Positions 26,250 to 34,675 of a stretch of DNA of 64,000 nt are shown in pieces. Both the position numbers and the translations under genes were made by a program. Location of the stretch: the NCBI GenBank assembly GCA_046318415.1, contig JBKCUK010000015.1:77133-141132 (forward strand), in the 5' to 3' direction. Source of the DNA: JBKCUK01 sp046318415. GTDB lineage: Bacteria; Pseudomonadota; Alphaproteobacteria; Caedimonadales; Caedimonadaceae. How positions within the stretch are numbered: position 1 is the stretch's first letter; every line of letters begins with the position of its first letter. Under the pieces are notes generated by a model. The model ran no database searches and was not told the origin of the DNA. It saw only the letters and a list, made by a program, of their open reading frames with translations.

Positions 26250-28562
26250 CTAAAACGCGTAGCCGACGCGGATCATGCCCGAGTGCTGGCGCATATAGCG
26301 GCCGTGTTCATAGCCATATTGGCCACCAACACTGATGCCCTTTTGATGGACGAACTGGCCCCCCACACTGGCGCGCACGTTGTTCATGGTGCGGCTGCGG
26401 CTTTTATCAACGGTCCAACCGCTGGTGCCCATGACGTCTTTCATCAGCTTGGAATAGACGCGAATGCGGGGGTTCTTGGCTGACTTATAACGTGCCCAGT
26501 AGACGCCCACTTGAACGCCCAGCAAGCCATTTTCCAGCGGGAAGGGCTTTGCCACATCCATACCAAGATTGGTTTGGTGTTGGGCGCCACTCATTTTGGC
26601 CGTACGGTTGGCAAACTCGCCGCCATTTTTATCCTTAAAGGCGCGGGTCATGCTGCGCGTCCAAGTGTAGTCAAAGCGGGGTTGCAAAAAGACACCAAAC
26701 AGCGGTGCGGTCGCCCCCACACCGGCCATAAAGCCGTGGGTGTACCCGCGGGACTTGGAACGGATGCGCGGATTACCGGCAACGGGATGTTTGCGGCGAT
26801 CCTCGGTATGGACAGGGGCCAATGTAATACCACCATCCACATAGTAGAAGGAGGGTGTATAGCGCACCATGGCCATGCCCGAGTACACATCACTGCGGGA
26901 CTTGGAGGTGCTATCCTTCGATTTACTGTGGGCCTGATTGAGGGCAAAGGAAGCAACTGCTGAAAGCTGATCATTGATTTTGTAGGCAAGGCCACCGTTC
27001 GCCCCAGCGCTGCGTTGACGGCTTTTTGGCGCACCCACCGCAGCCTTACTTTGACCATGGCTGCCTTGAGGTGATACCCACAGATTCCATGTTTTGTTAA
27101 GCAGACGCAGCGGCGCCAGCGCTCCATCGCGCACTAACCCAGCCTCTGCCATCATGCGCGAGACCTGACTGCTGTGATCAGGGGTCATACTGAGTGTCAG
27201 CCCCTTCACACCAAAACGTCCCTGAACAGCACGACGGATTTGATTGAATTCGCAAATGATGGTGCCAGCAGGAAGGGTATCACGCGTATAGCTAGGGATC
27301 GTGCCCTGTTGGGTGGTGTTTTGCCCAGTGCTTGCATTGCGCATAGCAGCCAGAGCATCTTGAATGGCTTGTTGTTGAGCCTGAGTTAACGGCTGTAGGT
27401 TAGGACGATTTTTAATTGCCGTAATCGTTTTTTCCACGTTTTTTGTGTAACGCTCTCTATTGGAATCGGTGATTGCTCGCACTGCAATCAGCACAATTTC
27501 CAGTCGAATTTTTCCCGCGTCGTTCACCAGCGTAGCACGATATTCATAAAGCTTGTCACCAACAATCTTAAAAATTTCGATACCTACTGATGGCACGGTT
27601 ACGTTACCGGCATTCTGGGCTGTACCTACTACAAACACTAACTTTTGCTGATCTTTATTGGCTTCCGTCAACTGGCTCAAAACAGAGAAATTTTCATCCC
27701 TAAATTCAAGACTGCCACTTTGAATACGAATCTCATTAAACGTGGATAGCACGCCTGTGTTACCCGTGTAGGCTGGATCAGTGATTACTGTATCTCCCTT
27801 TGCAACAAGTGCCCGAGGAAGAGCCGGCAAATCAAAGAGCAACCTTCCACTTTGAAATCTAAAATTTCCTCGAGGAGCAGTGTAAGCATTTTGAAAATCT
27901 AGTCCATTGAATGCTGTGATCCCATTGAGACTTGGATCCGTTGCAGGACTATTACCAACCAATACACGACCATCGGTAATGGTAAAAGATGGTGTAGCGC
28001 CTGATATATTGGTGTCTTGGGCCAGGGCGTTAATAACCGGAAATGCCTCTATGCCAAGCGTGGTCACACCGCCCGTAACCTCAACAGGACCAATTAAACG
28101 CGATCCAAGCAAATTAAGCTGACCTTGATAATCCAGTGTAAGTGTTGAGGAGGCGCGAGGCGTTGCTTGCTGGATACTAAGGTTGACACTGCGGAATGTT
28201 ACTTGGGGACTACTTGAGGTACCCTGGGCAACGATCCGCCCTCCAGGATCATTTGTTTGGATGTCGATAGGAAACTCTGAGTAAAACCCACCAACAGAGA
28301 GGCTAGCAGCATCAACAATTTTAGATCTGGGTGGAACAGGAAGGGCTGAGGGAAGGATGATACCTCCGGCGCGAGAATCGCTCGGATTTGCTGGACCGTT
28401 TGCAGTGGTAAACCGAATGGTTTCCACGTTAGGGTCATTCCACTGTGTCGTAAATGCGCTTGCGTTTGGTGCAATCGTCACTGTCGTTGCCATGGCCGGA
28501 AGCGCCCCCAACGCACCACCGACAAAAACCGTTGACTTTAATATGTTTTTGATTTTTTCCAT
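26250..28562 (-). CDS. Type V autotransporter outer-membrane protein
   Basis: 770 residues: signal peptide (about 1-25, cleaved after PAMA), a passenger of about 470 residues rich in short beta strands (Asn/Thr/Gly-rich, with VTIAPNASAFTTQW near the start), and a C-terminal beta-barrel (about 510-770) of alternating strands ending in Phe (IRVGYAF), as needed for Bam-dependent insertion. The passenger has few cysteines and no visible protease triad, so an adhesin-like or structural role is more likely than an enzyme. The C-terminal barrel fits the autotransporter family; the passenger is not recognised. It stands alone beside an AT-rich lipoprotein gene. Confidence 0.85.
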   Translation of the reverse strand: MEKIKNILKSTVFVGGALGALPAMATTVTIAPNASAFTTQWNDPNVETIRFTTANGPANPSDSRAGGIILPSALPVPPRSKIVDAASLSVGGFYSEFPIDIQTNDPGGRIVAQGTSSSPQVTFRSVNLSIQQATPRASSTLTLDYQGQLNLLGSRLIGPVEVTGGVTTLGIEAFPVINALAQDTNISGATPSFTITDGRVLVGNSPATDPSLNGITAFNGLDFQNAYTAPRGNFRFQSGRLLFDLPALPRALVAKGDTVITDPAYTGNTGVLSTFNEIRIQSGSLEFRDENFSVLSQLTEANKDQQKLVFVVGTAQNAGNVTVPSVGIEIFKIVGDKLYEYRATLVNDAGKIRLEIVLIAVRAITDSNRERYTKNVEKTITAIKNRPNLQPLTQAQQQAIQDALAAMRNASTGQNTTQQGTIPSYTRDTLPAGTIICEFNQIRRAVQGRFGVKGLTLSMTPDHSSQVSRMMAEAGLVRDGALAPLRLLNKTWNLWVSPQGSHGQSKAAVGAPKSRQRSAGANGGLAYKINDQLSAVASFALNQAHSKSKDSTSKSRSDVYSGMAMVRYTPSFYYVDGGITLAPVHTEDRRKHPVAGNPRIRSKSRGYTHGFMAGVGATAPLFGVFLQPRFDYTWTRSMTRAFKDKNGGEFANRTAKMSGAQHQTNLGMDVAKPFPLENGLLGVQVGVYWARYKSAKNPRIRVYSKLMKDVMGTSGWTVDKSRSRTMNNVRASVGGQFVHQKGISVGGQYGYEHGRYMRQHSGMIRVGYAF

Positions 28563-28672
28563 GGAATTTTTCCCTGTTTTATTTTTATTTTTATTAAACT
28601 TTATGTATAACTATTGTGAATTTCTTCGGTACCGTCAATGATTTATCGCATCGGTGAAGATGGCGGAGACCC

Positions 28673-28713
28673 ATGGATTGCCACGTCGCCTAAAGGCTCC
28701 TCGCAATGACGAA
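28673..28713. repeat. Dispersed intergenic palindromic repeat, copy 2
   Basis: ATGGATTGCCACGTCGCC...GGCTCCTCGCAATGACGAA: an imperfect inverted repeat of the widespread CGTCATTGCGAGG / CGTGGCAATCCA type, between the autotransporter and the S66 peptidase gene. The same unit occurs twice near 63.8 kb and in diverged form at 17627. Confidence 0.75.
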
Positions 28714-28762
28714 GAAAAACGCAGGCAAAGGAAAGGTCACCATGAGCCGAAAGAGTGAGCGC

Positions 28763-29668
28763 TCAGCAAAGATGCATATCTTGGGATAACTTTCCCAGGT
28801 TGAGGGAGGCGCCGGCGCCATAGACAAAAGGTCGATTACTGGGTCCATGCCCCACATGGGGCGTTGTGAAGACCGGGCACGCAAGCTGCTGCGTGAAGGT
28901 CTGCAGCACCCCTTGCGTCAAGAGGGAGTCTTCAGCTGCATGTTTTTTGTGGGTGAAGGTGCCAAAGATGAGGGCTTGGATCCTATCAAAAAGACCCAAT
29001 TGCCGCATTTGCTCAAGCCGCAAGGAAGTTTTGTAAGCGGGCTCATCGATATCCTCAAGAATGACGATGCATCCTTGGGTCTGAATCTGCCAGGGTGTGC
29101 CAAAGAGGTACTGCAAAACCGTTAAATTGCCCCCCACAAGCGGCCCCTCGAGGTGGACCGTGTTGGCAGAGGCGTTCAAAGGTTGCAGTTCTGATGTTAG
29201 CTGCACTCTTCCCTCGCCGAGAATAGTTTCCACGCCCCGCACGGTCTCTTCTTCAAGGCGTCCCTCGCTGAACGCCCCCGCAGCACATGGCCCATGGACG
29301 GCTGTCCACCCCCAGGCATGATGCACAAACCCCAACAGCGCCGTAATATCGCTGCTCCCCATGAGGATCTTCTTTTTTTTGGGCTTTGGCCACTTCGCCA
29401 AATGGGGAAGCAGCCGTGACGCGCCATAGCCCCCCTGGTAACACCAAATAAAGTCGCTGTCCTCTGCCTCACAGGCTGAGCGAAAATGACTCAACTGAGC
29501 CTCAAGACTGTTTGCGAAAAGGGGGTCGTCACCAAAGGCTTTTTTTGGCTCAAAGCGATAAGGAAGATGGTGTGCGTCCAGCCACGCTTGAACTTGAGGC
29601 CAGGCGCCGGCGCGGGTTTTGGCACTGGGCGCCACCAGATCAATCAGACGAGGGGGTGTTTGCCGCAC
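28763..29668 (-). CDS. S66 family LD-carboxypeptidase-like serine peptidase
   Basis: A 301-residue protein of the LdcA/MccF family. LdcA removes the terminal D-Ala from cytoplasmic murein tetrapeptides during recycling; MccF cleaves microcin C7. Visible are LVAPS near the start, YQGGYGASRLLPHL, the nucleophile region MGSSDITAL (S106), HGPCAAGAF, the Glu-bearing DIDEPAYKTSLRLEQM and a late His in HVGHGPSNRPF. LdcA is favoured as the general cell-wall role. The GTG start lies only 6 bases after atpC, with AGAAGG overlapping the gap, so it is probably cotranscribed with the ATP synthase operon. Confidence 0.87.
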   Translation of the reverse strand: MRQTPPRLIDLVAPSAKTRAGAWPQVQAWLDAHHLPYRFEPKKAFGDDPLFANSLEAQLSHFRSACEAEDSDFIWCYQGGYGASRLLPHLAKWPKPKKKKILMGSSDITALLGFVHHAWGWTAVHGPCAAGAFSEGRLEEETVRGVETILGEGRVQLTSELQPLNASANTVHLEGPLVGGNLTVLQYLFGTPWQIQTQGCIVILEDIDEPAYKTSLRLEQMRQLGLFDRIQALIFGTFTHKKHAAEDSLLTQGVLQTFTQQLACPVFTTPHVGHGPSNRPFVYGAGASLNLGKLSQDMHLC

Positions 29669-29673
29669 GCCTT

Positions 29674-30096
29674 CTATGCCTGTTCACGACCACGAAGACG
29701 CTTGATGATATCCAGCTGGATGTTGGCAAGCTTCATATCCCGTTCGAGAGCTGCGCGTTGTTCTTGTTGATGGGACAGCGCCAAATCTTCTAGACAGTTG
29801 CGGATATGCTGCTCGATCTCGTCTTGGTTCAGGTCACGCACAAAGATGCACTGTTCTGTCAGCACATTGCAGCCACGTTCGTTGATATTGGCAAAGCCCC
29901 CGGCGATGTATATCCGCTCGCTCACCTCGCCCTGTTGATAAAGCTCAACCAGACCTGGTCGCAGCGCCGCGATGGTCGCCGCATGCTGGGCCAAGACACC
30001 CATGTCCCCCCTTTCACCAGGAATGACGGCCATGGTGACTTCGGTTGACAGCAATTGTCGCTCGGGCGAGACCAGGGTGAAATTAAAAGAGTCCAT
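29674..30096 (-). CDS. atpC: ATP synthase epsilon subunit
   Basis: Central-stalk subunit of F1 that couples rotation and inhibits hydrolysis. About 140 residues, with the N-terminal beta-sandwich (FTLVSPERQLLS, VIPGERGDMGVLAQHA) and the C-terminal helical hairpin. The ATG at 30096 with GAGGGG upstream is preferred to a GTG one codon earlier. Last core gene of atpHAGDC. Confidence 0.96.
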   Translation of the reverse strand: MDSFNFTLVSPERQLLSTEVTMAVIPGERGDMGVLAQHAATIAALRPGLVELYQQGEVSERIYIAGGFANINERGCNVLTEQCIFVRDLNQDEIEQHIRNCLEDLALSHQQEQRAALERDMKLANIQLDIIKRLRGREQA

Positions 30097-30117
30097 CACG
30101 TCCCCTCAAGTATGCAC

Positions 30118-31545
30118 TTAGGCCGCCTCAACGGCTAGGCGCTTAGCTTTTTCAACCGCTTCATCGATGTTGCCCACCATATAAAAGGCCATCTCGGGCA
30201 GGTGATCGTATTTACCTTCAACAATGCCTTTGAAACCTGCGATGGTCTCAGCCAGGGACACGAACACACCGGGTGAGCCTGTAAACACCTCGGCCACGTG
30301 GAAGGGCTGGGAGAGGAAACGCTGAATCTTGCGGGCCCTTGCCACGGTGATTTTATCGTCTTCGGACAGCTCATCCATGCCCAAAATGGCGATGATATCT
30401 TGCAGTGACTTATAGGTCTGCAAAATGCGCTGCACTTCACGGGCCACGTAATAGTGTTCTTCACCCACCACGTCGGGCGAGAGAATGCGCGAGGTGGAAT
30501 CCAGCGGATCCACGGCTGGATAAATACCAAGTTCAGCAATCTGGCGGCTTAAAACCGTCGTCGCATCCAAGTGGGAGAACGAGGTGGCCGGCGCCGGGTC
30601 GGTCAAGTCGTCCGCTGGAACATAAATCGCTTGCACCGAGGTAATCGATCCCCGATTGGTGGAGGTAATACGCTCTTGCAAGTCACCCATTTCGGTGGCC
30701 AACGTGGGTTGATAGCCCACAGCTGATGGAATACGCCCCAAGAGGGCGGATACTTCAGCCCCTGCCTGGGTGAAGCGGAAGATATTGTCCACGAACAGCA
30801 AAACGTCTTGCCCCTCTTCATCGCGGAAATACTCGGCCAACGACAGGGCCGTCAAGGCCACGCGGGCACGAGCTCCGGGAGGCTCGTTCATCTGTCCATA
30901 AACCAGTGCCGCCTTGGACTTAGACCCTTCAAGGTCAATGACGCCGGATTCAATCATTTCATGATAGAGGTCATTACCCTCGCGGGTACGCTCTCCCACG
31001 CCCGCAAAAACCGAATATCCACCGTGAGCCTTGGCAATGTTATTGATCAATTCCATGATCAAGACGGTTTTTCCCACACCAGCACCGCCGAAAAGACCGA
31101 CCTTACCACCTTTTGAATAGGGAGCCAGCAAGTCCACCACTTTAATACCGGTCACCAGCACTTCCGTGTCGGTTGCCTGTTCGATAAAGGTGGGCGCTGG
31201 ACGGTGAATGGGATAAAACTTTTTGGCATTCACAGGGCCTCGTTCATCCACAGGCTCGCCAATCACATTCAGGATGCGGCCCAAAGTTTCTTGGCCCACT
31301 GGAACCGTAATGGGCTTACCCGTATCGGTCACACTTTGCCCCCTAACAAGACCATCGGTCGCATCAAGGGCGATGGTCCGCACCTCGTTCTCACCTAAGT
31401 GCTTGGCCACTTCCAGAACCAGGCGCTGTCCCTGATTTTCCACCTCAAGGGCGTTCAAAATTGCCGGCATTTTCTCAGGAAAGCGCACATCCACCACGGC
31501 GCCGATGACTTGTGTGATGTATCCACGGTTGATGGCTTCTGCCAT
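30118..31545 (-). CDS. atpD: ATP synthase beta subunit
   Basis: Catalytic F1 subunit. 475 residues with P-loop GGAGVGKTVLI, the catalytic-Glu segment GERTREGNDLYHEM, Walker B VLLFVDNIFRFTQAGAEVSA and GRIPSAVGYQPTLATEMG. The length and motifs are complete. Preceded by a strong GGGAGAGG ribosome site, fitting its three copies per complex. Confidence 0.98.
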   Translation of the reverse strand: MAEAINRGYITQVIGAVVDVRFPEKMPAILNALEVENQGQRLVLEVAKHLGENEVRTIALDATDGLVRGQSVTDTGKPITVPVGQETLGRILNVIGEPVDERGPVNAKKFYPIHRPAPTFIEQATDTEVLVTGIKVVDLLAPYSKGGKVGLFGGAGVGKTVLIMELINNIAKAHGGYSVFAGVGERTREGNDLYHEMIESGVIDLEGSKSKAALVYGQMNEPPGARARVALTALSLAEYFRDEEGQDVLLFVDNIFRFTQAGAEVSALLGRIPSAVGYQPTLATEMGDLQERITSTNRGSITSVQAIYVPADDLTDPAPATSFSHLDATTVLSRQIAELGIYPAVDPLDSTSRILSPDVVGEEHYYVAREVQRILQTYKSLQDIIAILGMDELSEDDKITVARARKIQRFLSQPFHVAEVFTGSPGVFVSLAETIAGFKGIVEGKYDHLPEMAFYMVGNIDEAVEKAKRLAVEAA

Positions 31546-31572
31546 ATCCTCTCTCCCTTTCCTTCAATCCTG

Positions 31573-32466
31573 TTATAGCGCCTCGGCGCCAGAAATAATC
31601 TCGATCAATTCGTTGGTAATGTAGGCCTGACGCGAGCGATTGTACTGCAGGTCCAGGCGCCGAATCATATCTTCTGCGTTGCGGGTTGCCCCTTCCATGG
31701 CGGTCATGCGCGCCCCTTGCTCGGACGCGGCATTTTCAAGCATGGCCCGGTAAAGCTGCACATTAAGGTTACGGGGCAAAAGCTGGGCCAGGACCGTTGT
31801 CTCATCTGGTTCGTAGTCATAAACAGCCTGCAAACCATCAACTTGAGGCACGCCTTCCGGCTGCCCAGCCCGCGGCAGAGGCGTGAACGGGATCAAGCGA
31901 TGGGCGGTCACTTCTTGGTTCAGGGCAGACAAGAACCGATTATAGACCACGGTGCACAGGTCAAACTGTCCTGCGGCATACAGGTCTTGTAGCTTTTGGG
32001 ACAAGGCAGCTGCATCCCGAAATCGAGGTTTATCAAGGGCATCGACGGTCTCTAGAATCGAGGGACCAAATTCTCGGCGCAACTGGTCGCGCCCACGCCG
32101 GCCTAAGCAAATAATTTTTATCTCCCGCCCATTACCCTGCTCTTGCAGCATCAAACGGCGCGCATAGCGAACAATGGACGAGTTAAACGAGCCACACAGC
32201 CCTCGATTGGAAGTCGCCACCACAATCAGGTGGATATTGGACCTACCATTGCCCACCAGAAGTGTGGGCATCCCCACTGGCGTCACTTGCTTTTGGCTCA
32301 GATCGCGGATCATATCCTCGATCATGTCTGCATAAGGCCGACCGGCTTGAGCCTGCTCTTGGGCGCGCCGCAGCTTTGCGGCCGCGATCATTTTCATCGC
32401 CGAGGTAATTTTGCGCGTTGCCTGCACGCTGCGTTTGCGATTGCGAAGTTCCTTAAGGCTCGGCAT
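31573..32466 (-). CDS. atpG: ATP synthase gamma subunit
   Basis: Rotor shaft of F1. 297 residues with the typical N-terminal helix (PSLKELRNRKRSVQATRKIT, SAMKMIAAAKLRRAQ) and C-terminal helix (ARMTAMEGATRNAEDMIRRL). Between atpA and atpD with short gaps, in normal order. Confidence 0.97.
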   Translation of the reverse strand: MPSLKELRNRKRSVQATRKITSAMKMIAAAKLRRAQEQAQAGRPYADMIEDMIRDLSQKQVTPVGMPTLLVGNGRSNIHLIVVATSNRGLCGSFNSSIVRYARRLMLQEQGNGREIKIICLGRRGRDQLRREFGPSILETVDALDKPRFRDAAALSQKLQDLYAAGQFDLCTVVYNRFLSALNQEVTAHRLIPFTPLPRAGQPEGVPQVDGLQAVYDYEPDETTVLAQLLPRNLNVQLYRAMLENAASEQGARMTAMEGATRNAEDMIRRLDLQYNRSRQAYITNELIEIISGAEAL

Positions 32467-32487
32467 GGTCCAACGTCTTCCCCTCTG

Positions 32488-34017
32488 TTACGCAAACACG
32501 CTGCTGAAGCGGTCAAGGAAGTCCATCAGCTCTTTTTCGATCTCTGGGGCGATTTGCTTGGTTTCCTGGATAGACTTCAGAAGATGGGGCTTCTCAAAAT
32601 TAAGGGTTGCCAACATTTCACGCTCATACCGCGCGACTTCGCTTGTGGGAATACGATCCAAAAAGCCACGAACACCGGCAAAGATGCTCAAGACTTGATG
32701 CTCGACGCTGGCAGGCGAGAACTGCGCCTGCTTCAGTAAGCTTGTCAAACGCTCACCCCGCGCCAACATGCGCTGGGTTGCCGCATCCAAGTCTGAAGCA
32801 AACTGGGCAAAAGCCGCCATTTCGCGATACTGGGCCAACTCCAACTTAATCTTACCTGCCACCTGGCGCATGGCCTTGATCTGCGCGGCTGAGCCTACGC
32901 GGGAAACCGACAAGCCCACGTTAATGGCAGGACGAATACCCTTATAGAAAAGGTCTGTTTCCAAAAAGATCTGTCCATCCGTGATGGAAATCACGTTGGT
33001 TGGAATGTAAGCAGAAACGTCACCCGCTTGTGTTTCGATAATGGGCAATGCGGTCAGCGATCCGCCGCCCGAAGCTTCACTCATTTTGGCGGCACGCTCA
33101 AGGAGGCGGGAGTGCAAATAGAAAACGTCACCAGGATAGGCCTCGCGCCCTGGAGGACGGCGCAATAGCAAGGACATTTGCCGATAGGCCACTGCATGCT
33201 TCGAGAGATCATCGTAAATAATCAGCGCGTGCATGCCATTATCGCGAAAGTATTCGCCCATGGCACAACCGGCATAGGGGGCCAAGAATTGCAAAGGGGC
33301 TGGATCCGAAGCTGTCGCTGAGACAACGATGGTGTAGTCCATGGCCCCGTGGCTTTCCAGGGTCTTAACGATCCGCGCAACGGTAGAGCGCTTCTGACCT
33401 ATGGCCACATAGATGCAGTACAGTTTGTCTTTTTCCGCACCTGACTCATGGGCTTTTTTCTGATTGAGGATGGTATCAATGGCAATGGCGGTTTTACCCG
33501 TTTGGCGGTCACCAATGATCAGTTCTCGCTGTCCACGCCCAATGGGAACGAGGGCATCGATGGCCTTAAGACCCGTTTGCATGGGCTCGCAAACAGACTG
33601 TCTTGGGATAATGCCGGGGGCTTTCATCTCAACACGGCGACGCTCGGTGGCTTTTAGTTCACCCTTCCCATCAATGGGATTACCCAGCGCGTCAACCACA
33701 CGGCCCAGCAAAGCTTTTCCGATGGGCACATCCACAATGTGCTGGGTGCGGCGCACCACATCGCCTTCGCGAATCTGTGCAGTATCACCAAAGGCAACAA
33801 CACCAACGTTGTCGTTTTCCAGGTTCAACACCATCCCTTTGAGACCCGTTGGAAACTCAACCATCTCACCGGCTTGAACCTGCTCAAGGCCGTGAATGCG
33901 GGCAATACCGTCGCCCACCTCGAGAACCTGGCCGACTTCCACCGCCTCAGGTTCGATATTCAGGTTTGCGATTTGCTGTTTTAGGATAGAGGTAACCTCT
34001 GCAGCCTTGAGTTCCAT
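32488..34017 (-). CDS. atpA: ATP synthase alpha subunit
   Basis: Non-catalytic nucleotide-binding F1 subunit. 509 residues with the P-loop GDRQTGKTAIAID, the VGRVVDALGNPIDGKG segment, ALIIYDDLSKHAVAYRQMSLL and the SRVGSAAQIKAMRQVAGKIK signature near the arginine finger. Complete. It follows atpH by 3 bases. Confidence 0.98.
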   Translation of the reverse strand: MELKAAEVTSILKQQIANLNIEPEAVEVGQVLEVGDGIARIHGLEQVQAGEMVEFPTGLKGMVLNLENDNVGVVAFGDTAQIREGDVVRRTQHIVDVPIGKALLGRVVDALGNPIDGKGELKATERRRVEMKAPGIIPRQSVCEPMQTGLKAIDALVPIGRGQRELIIGDRQTGKTAIAIDTILNQKKAHESGAEKDKLYCIYVAIGQKRSTVARIVKTLESHGAMDYTIVVSATASDPAPLQFLAPYAGCAMGEYFRDNGMHALIIYDDLSKHAVAYRQMSLLLRRPPGREAYPGDVFYLHSRLLERAAKMSEASGGGSLTALPIIETQAGDVSAYIPTNVISITDGQIFLETDLFYKGIRPAINVGLSVSRVGSAAQIKAMRQVAGKIKLELAQYREMAAFAQFASDLDAATQRMLARGERLTSLLKQAQFSPASVEHQVLSIFAGVRGFLDRIPTSEVARYEREMLATLNFEKPHLLKSIQETKQIAPEIEKELMDFLDRFSSVFA

Positions 34018-34020
34018 TGC

Positions 34021-34554
34021 TTATGCTCCCTTTAGGGCTAATGCTAATTTTTGCAGACGCGAACGCACTGATGTATCAATCATCAACGATCCCAGTTTCA
34101 CCACAATTCCGCCCAAGAGATTTGGGTTTGCTCTTTCATCAAGCTTTACTTTGGTCTGAACATACTGCTCGAGCGCCTTTTCCAGCTCTTTACGGGCATC
34201 TGATTTAAGGGGCTGAGGCGTCAGGACTTCTGCACGCACAATACCTGCGCGCTTTTCTGCCAAACGGCCAACAGCTTCCATGATCTCCCTTAAATTTTGC
34301 GCCCGACCATTGGCGGCGATGACCTGGAGGAAATTTGAAACCAAAACAGACAAACCCATGCTTTTTGCGATTTGAAGCAGGCCTTGCGCTTGATTTTCAC
34401 GGGGAATAAGGGGATTTTCCAGGAATGCCTGAAGATCAGGGAATTGCTTGAGCGCGCCCAGAACTTCCTGGCATTCTTTTGCCATTTTTTGGGAGGCTTT
34501 ATCTGAATCAGCAAGACTCAAGAGGGCCGCGGCATAGCGATCAACACAGCGCAT
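34021..34554 (-). CDS. atpH: ATP synthase delta subunit
   Basis: Peripheral-stalk subunit that holds F1 to the membrane part. 177 residues: N-terminal six-helix domain (RYAAALLSLADSDKAS) and the C-terminal segment GGIVVKLGSLMIDTSVRSRL, diagnostic of the family. First gene of atpHAGDC. F0 genes are elsewhere, as usual in alphaproteobacteria. The 121-base gap upstream is AT-rich and should hold the operon promoter. Confidence 0.96.
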   Translation of the reverse strand: MRCVDRYAAALLSLADSDKASQKMAKECQEVLGALKQFPDLQAFLENPLIPRENQAQGLLQIAKSMGLSVLVSNFLQVIAANGRAQNLREIMEAVGRLAEKRAGIVRAEVLTPQPLKSDARKELEKALEQYVQTKVKLDERANPNLLGGIVVKLGSLMIDTSVRSRLQKLALALKGA

Positions 34555-34675
34555 GATCTAACCCTCCTTTATTGTCACTCTGAGCCCGCATCCCTGAACT
34601 AAGCTTCAGATATTATTCATTTATAATTTGCTGAATTTGTAGCACACCTTTTGAAGCCGGACAAGCACAGCAAGC

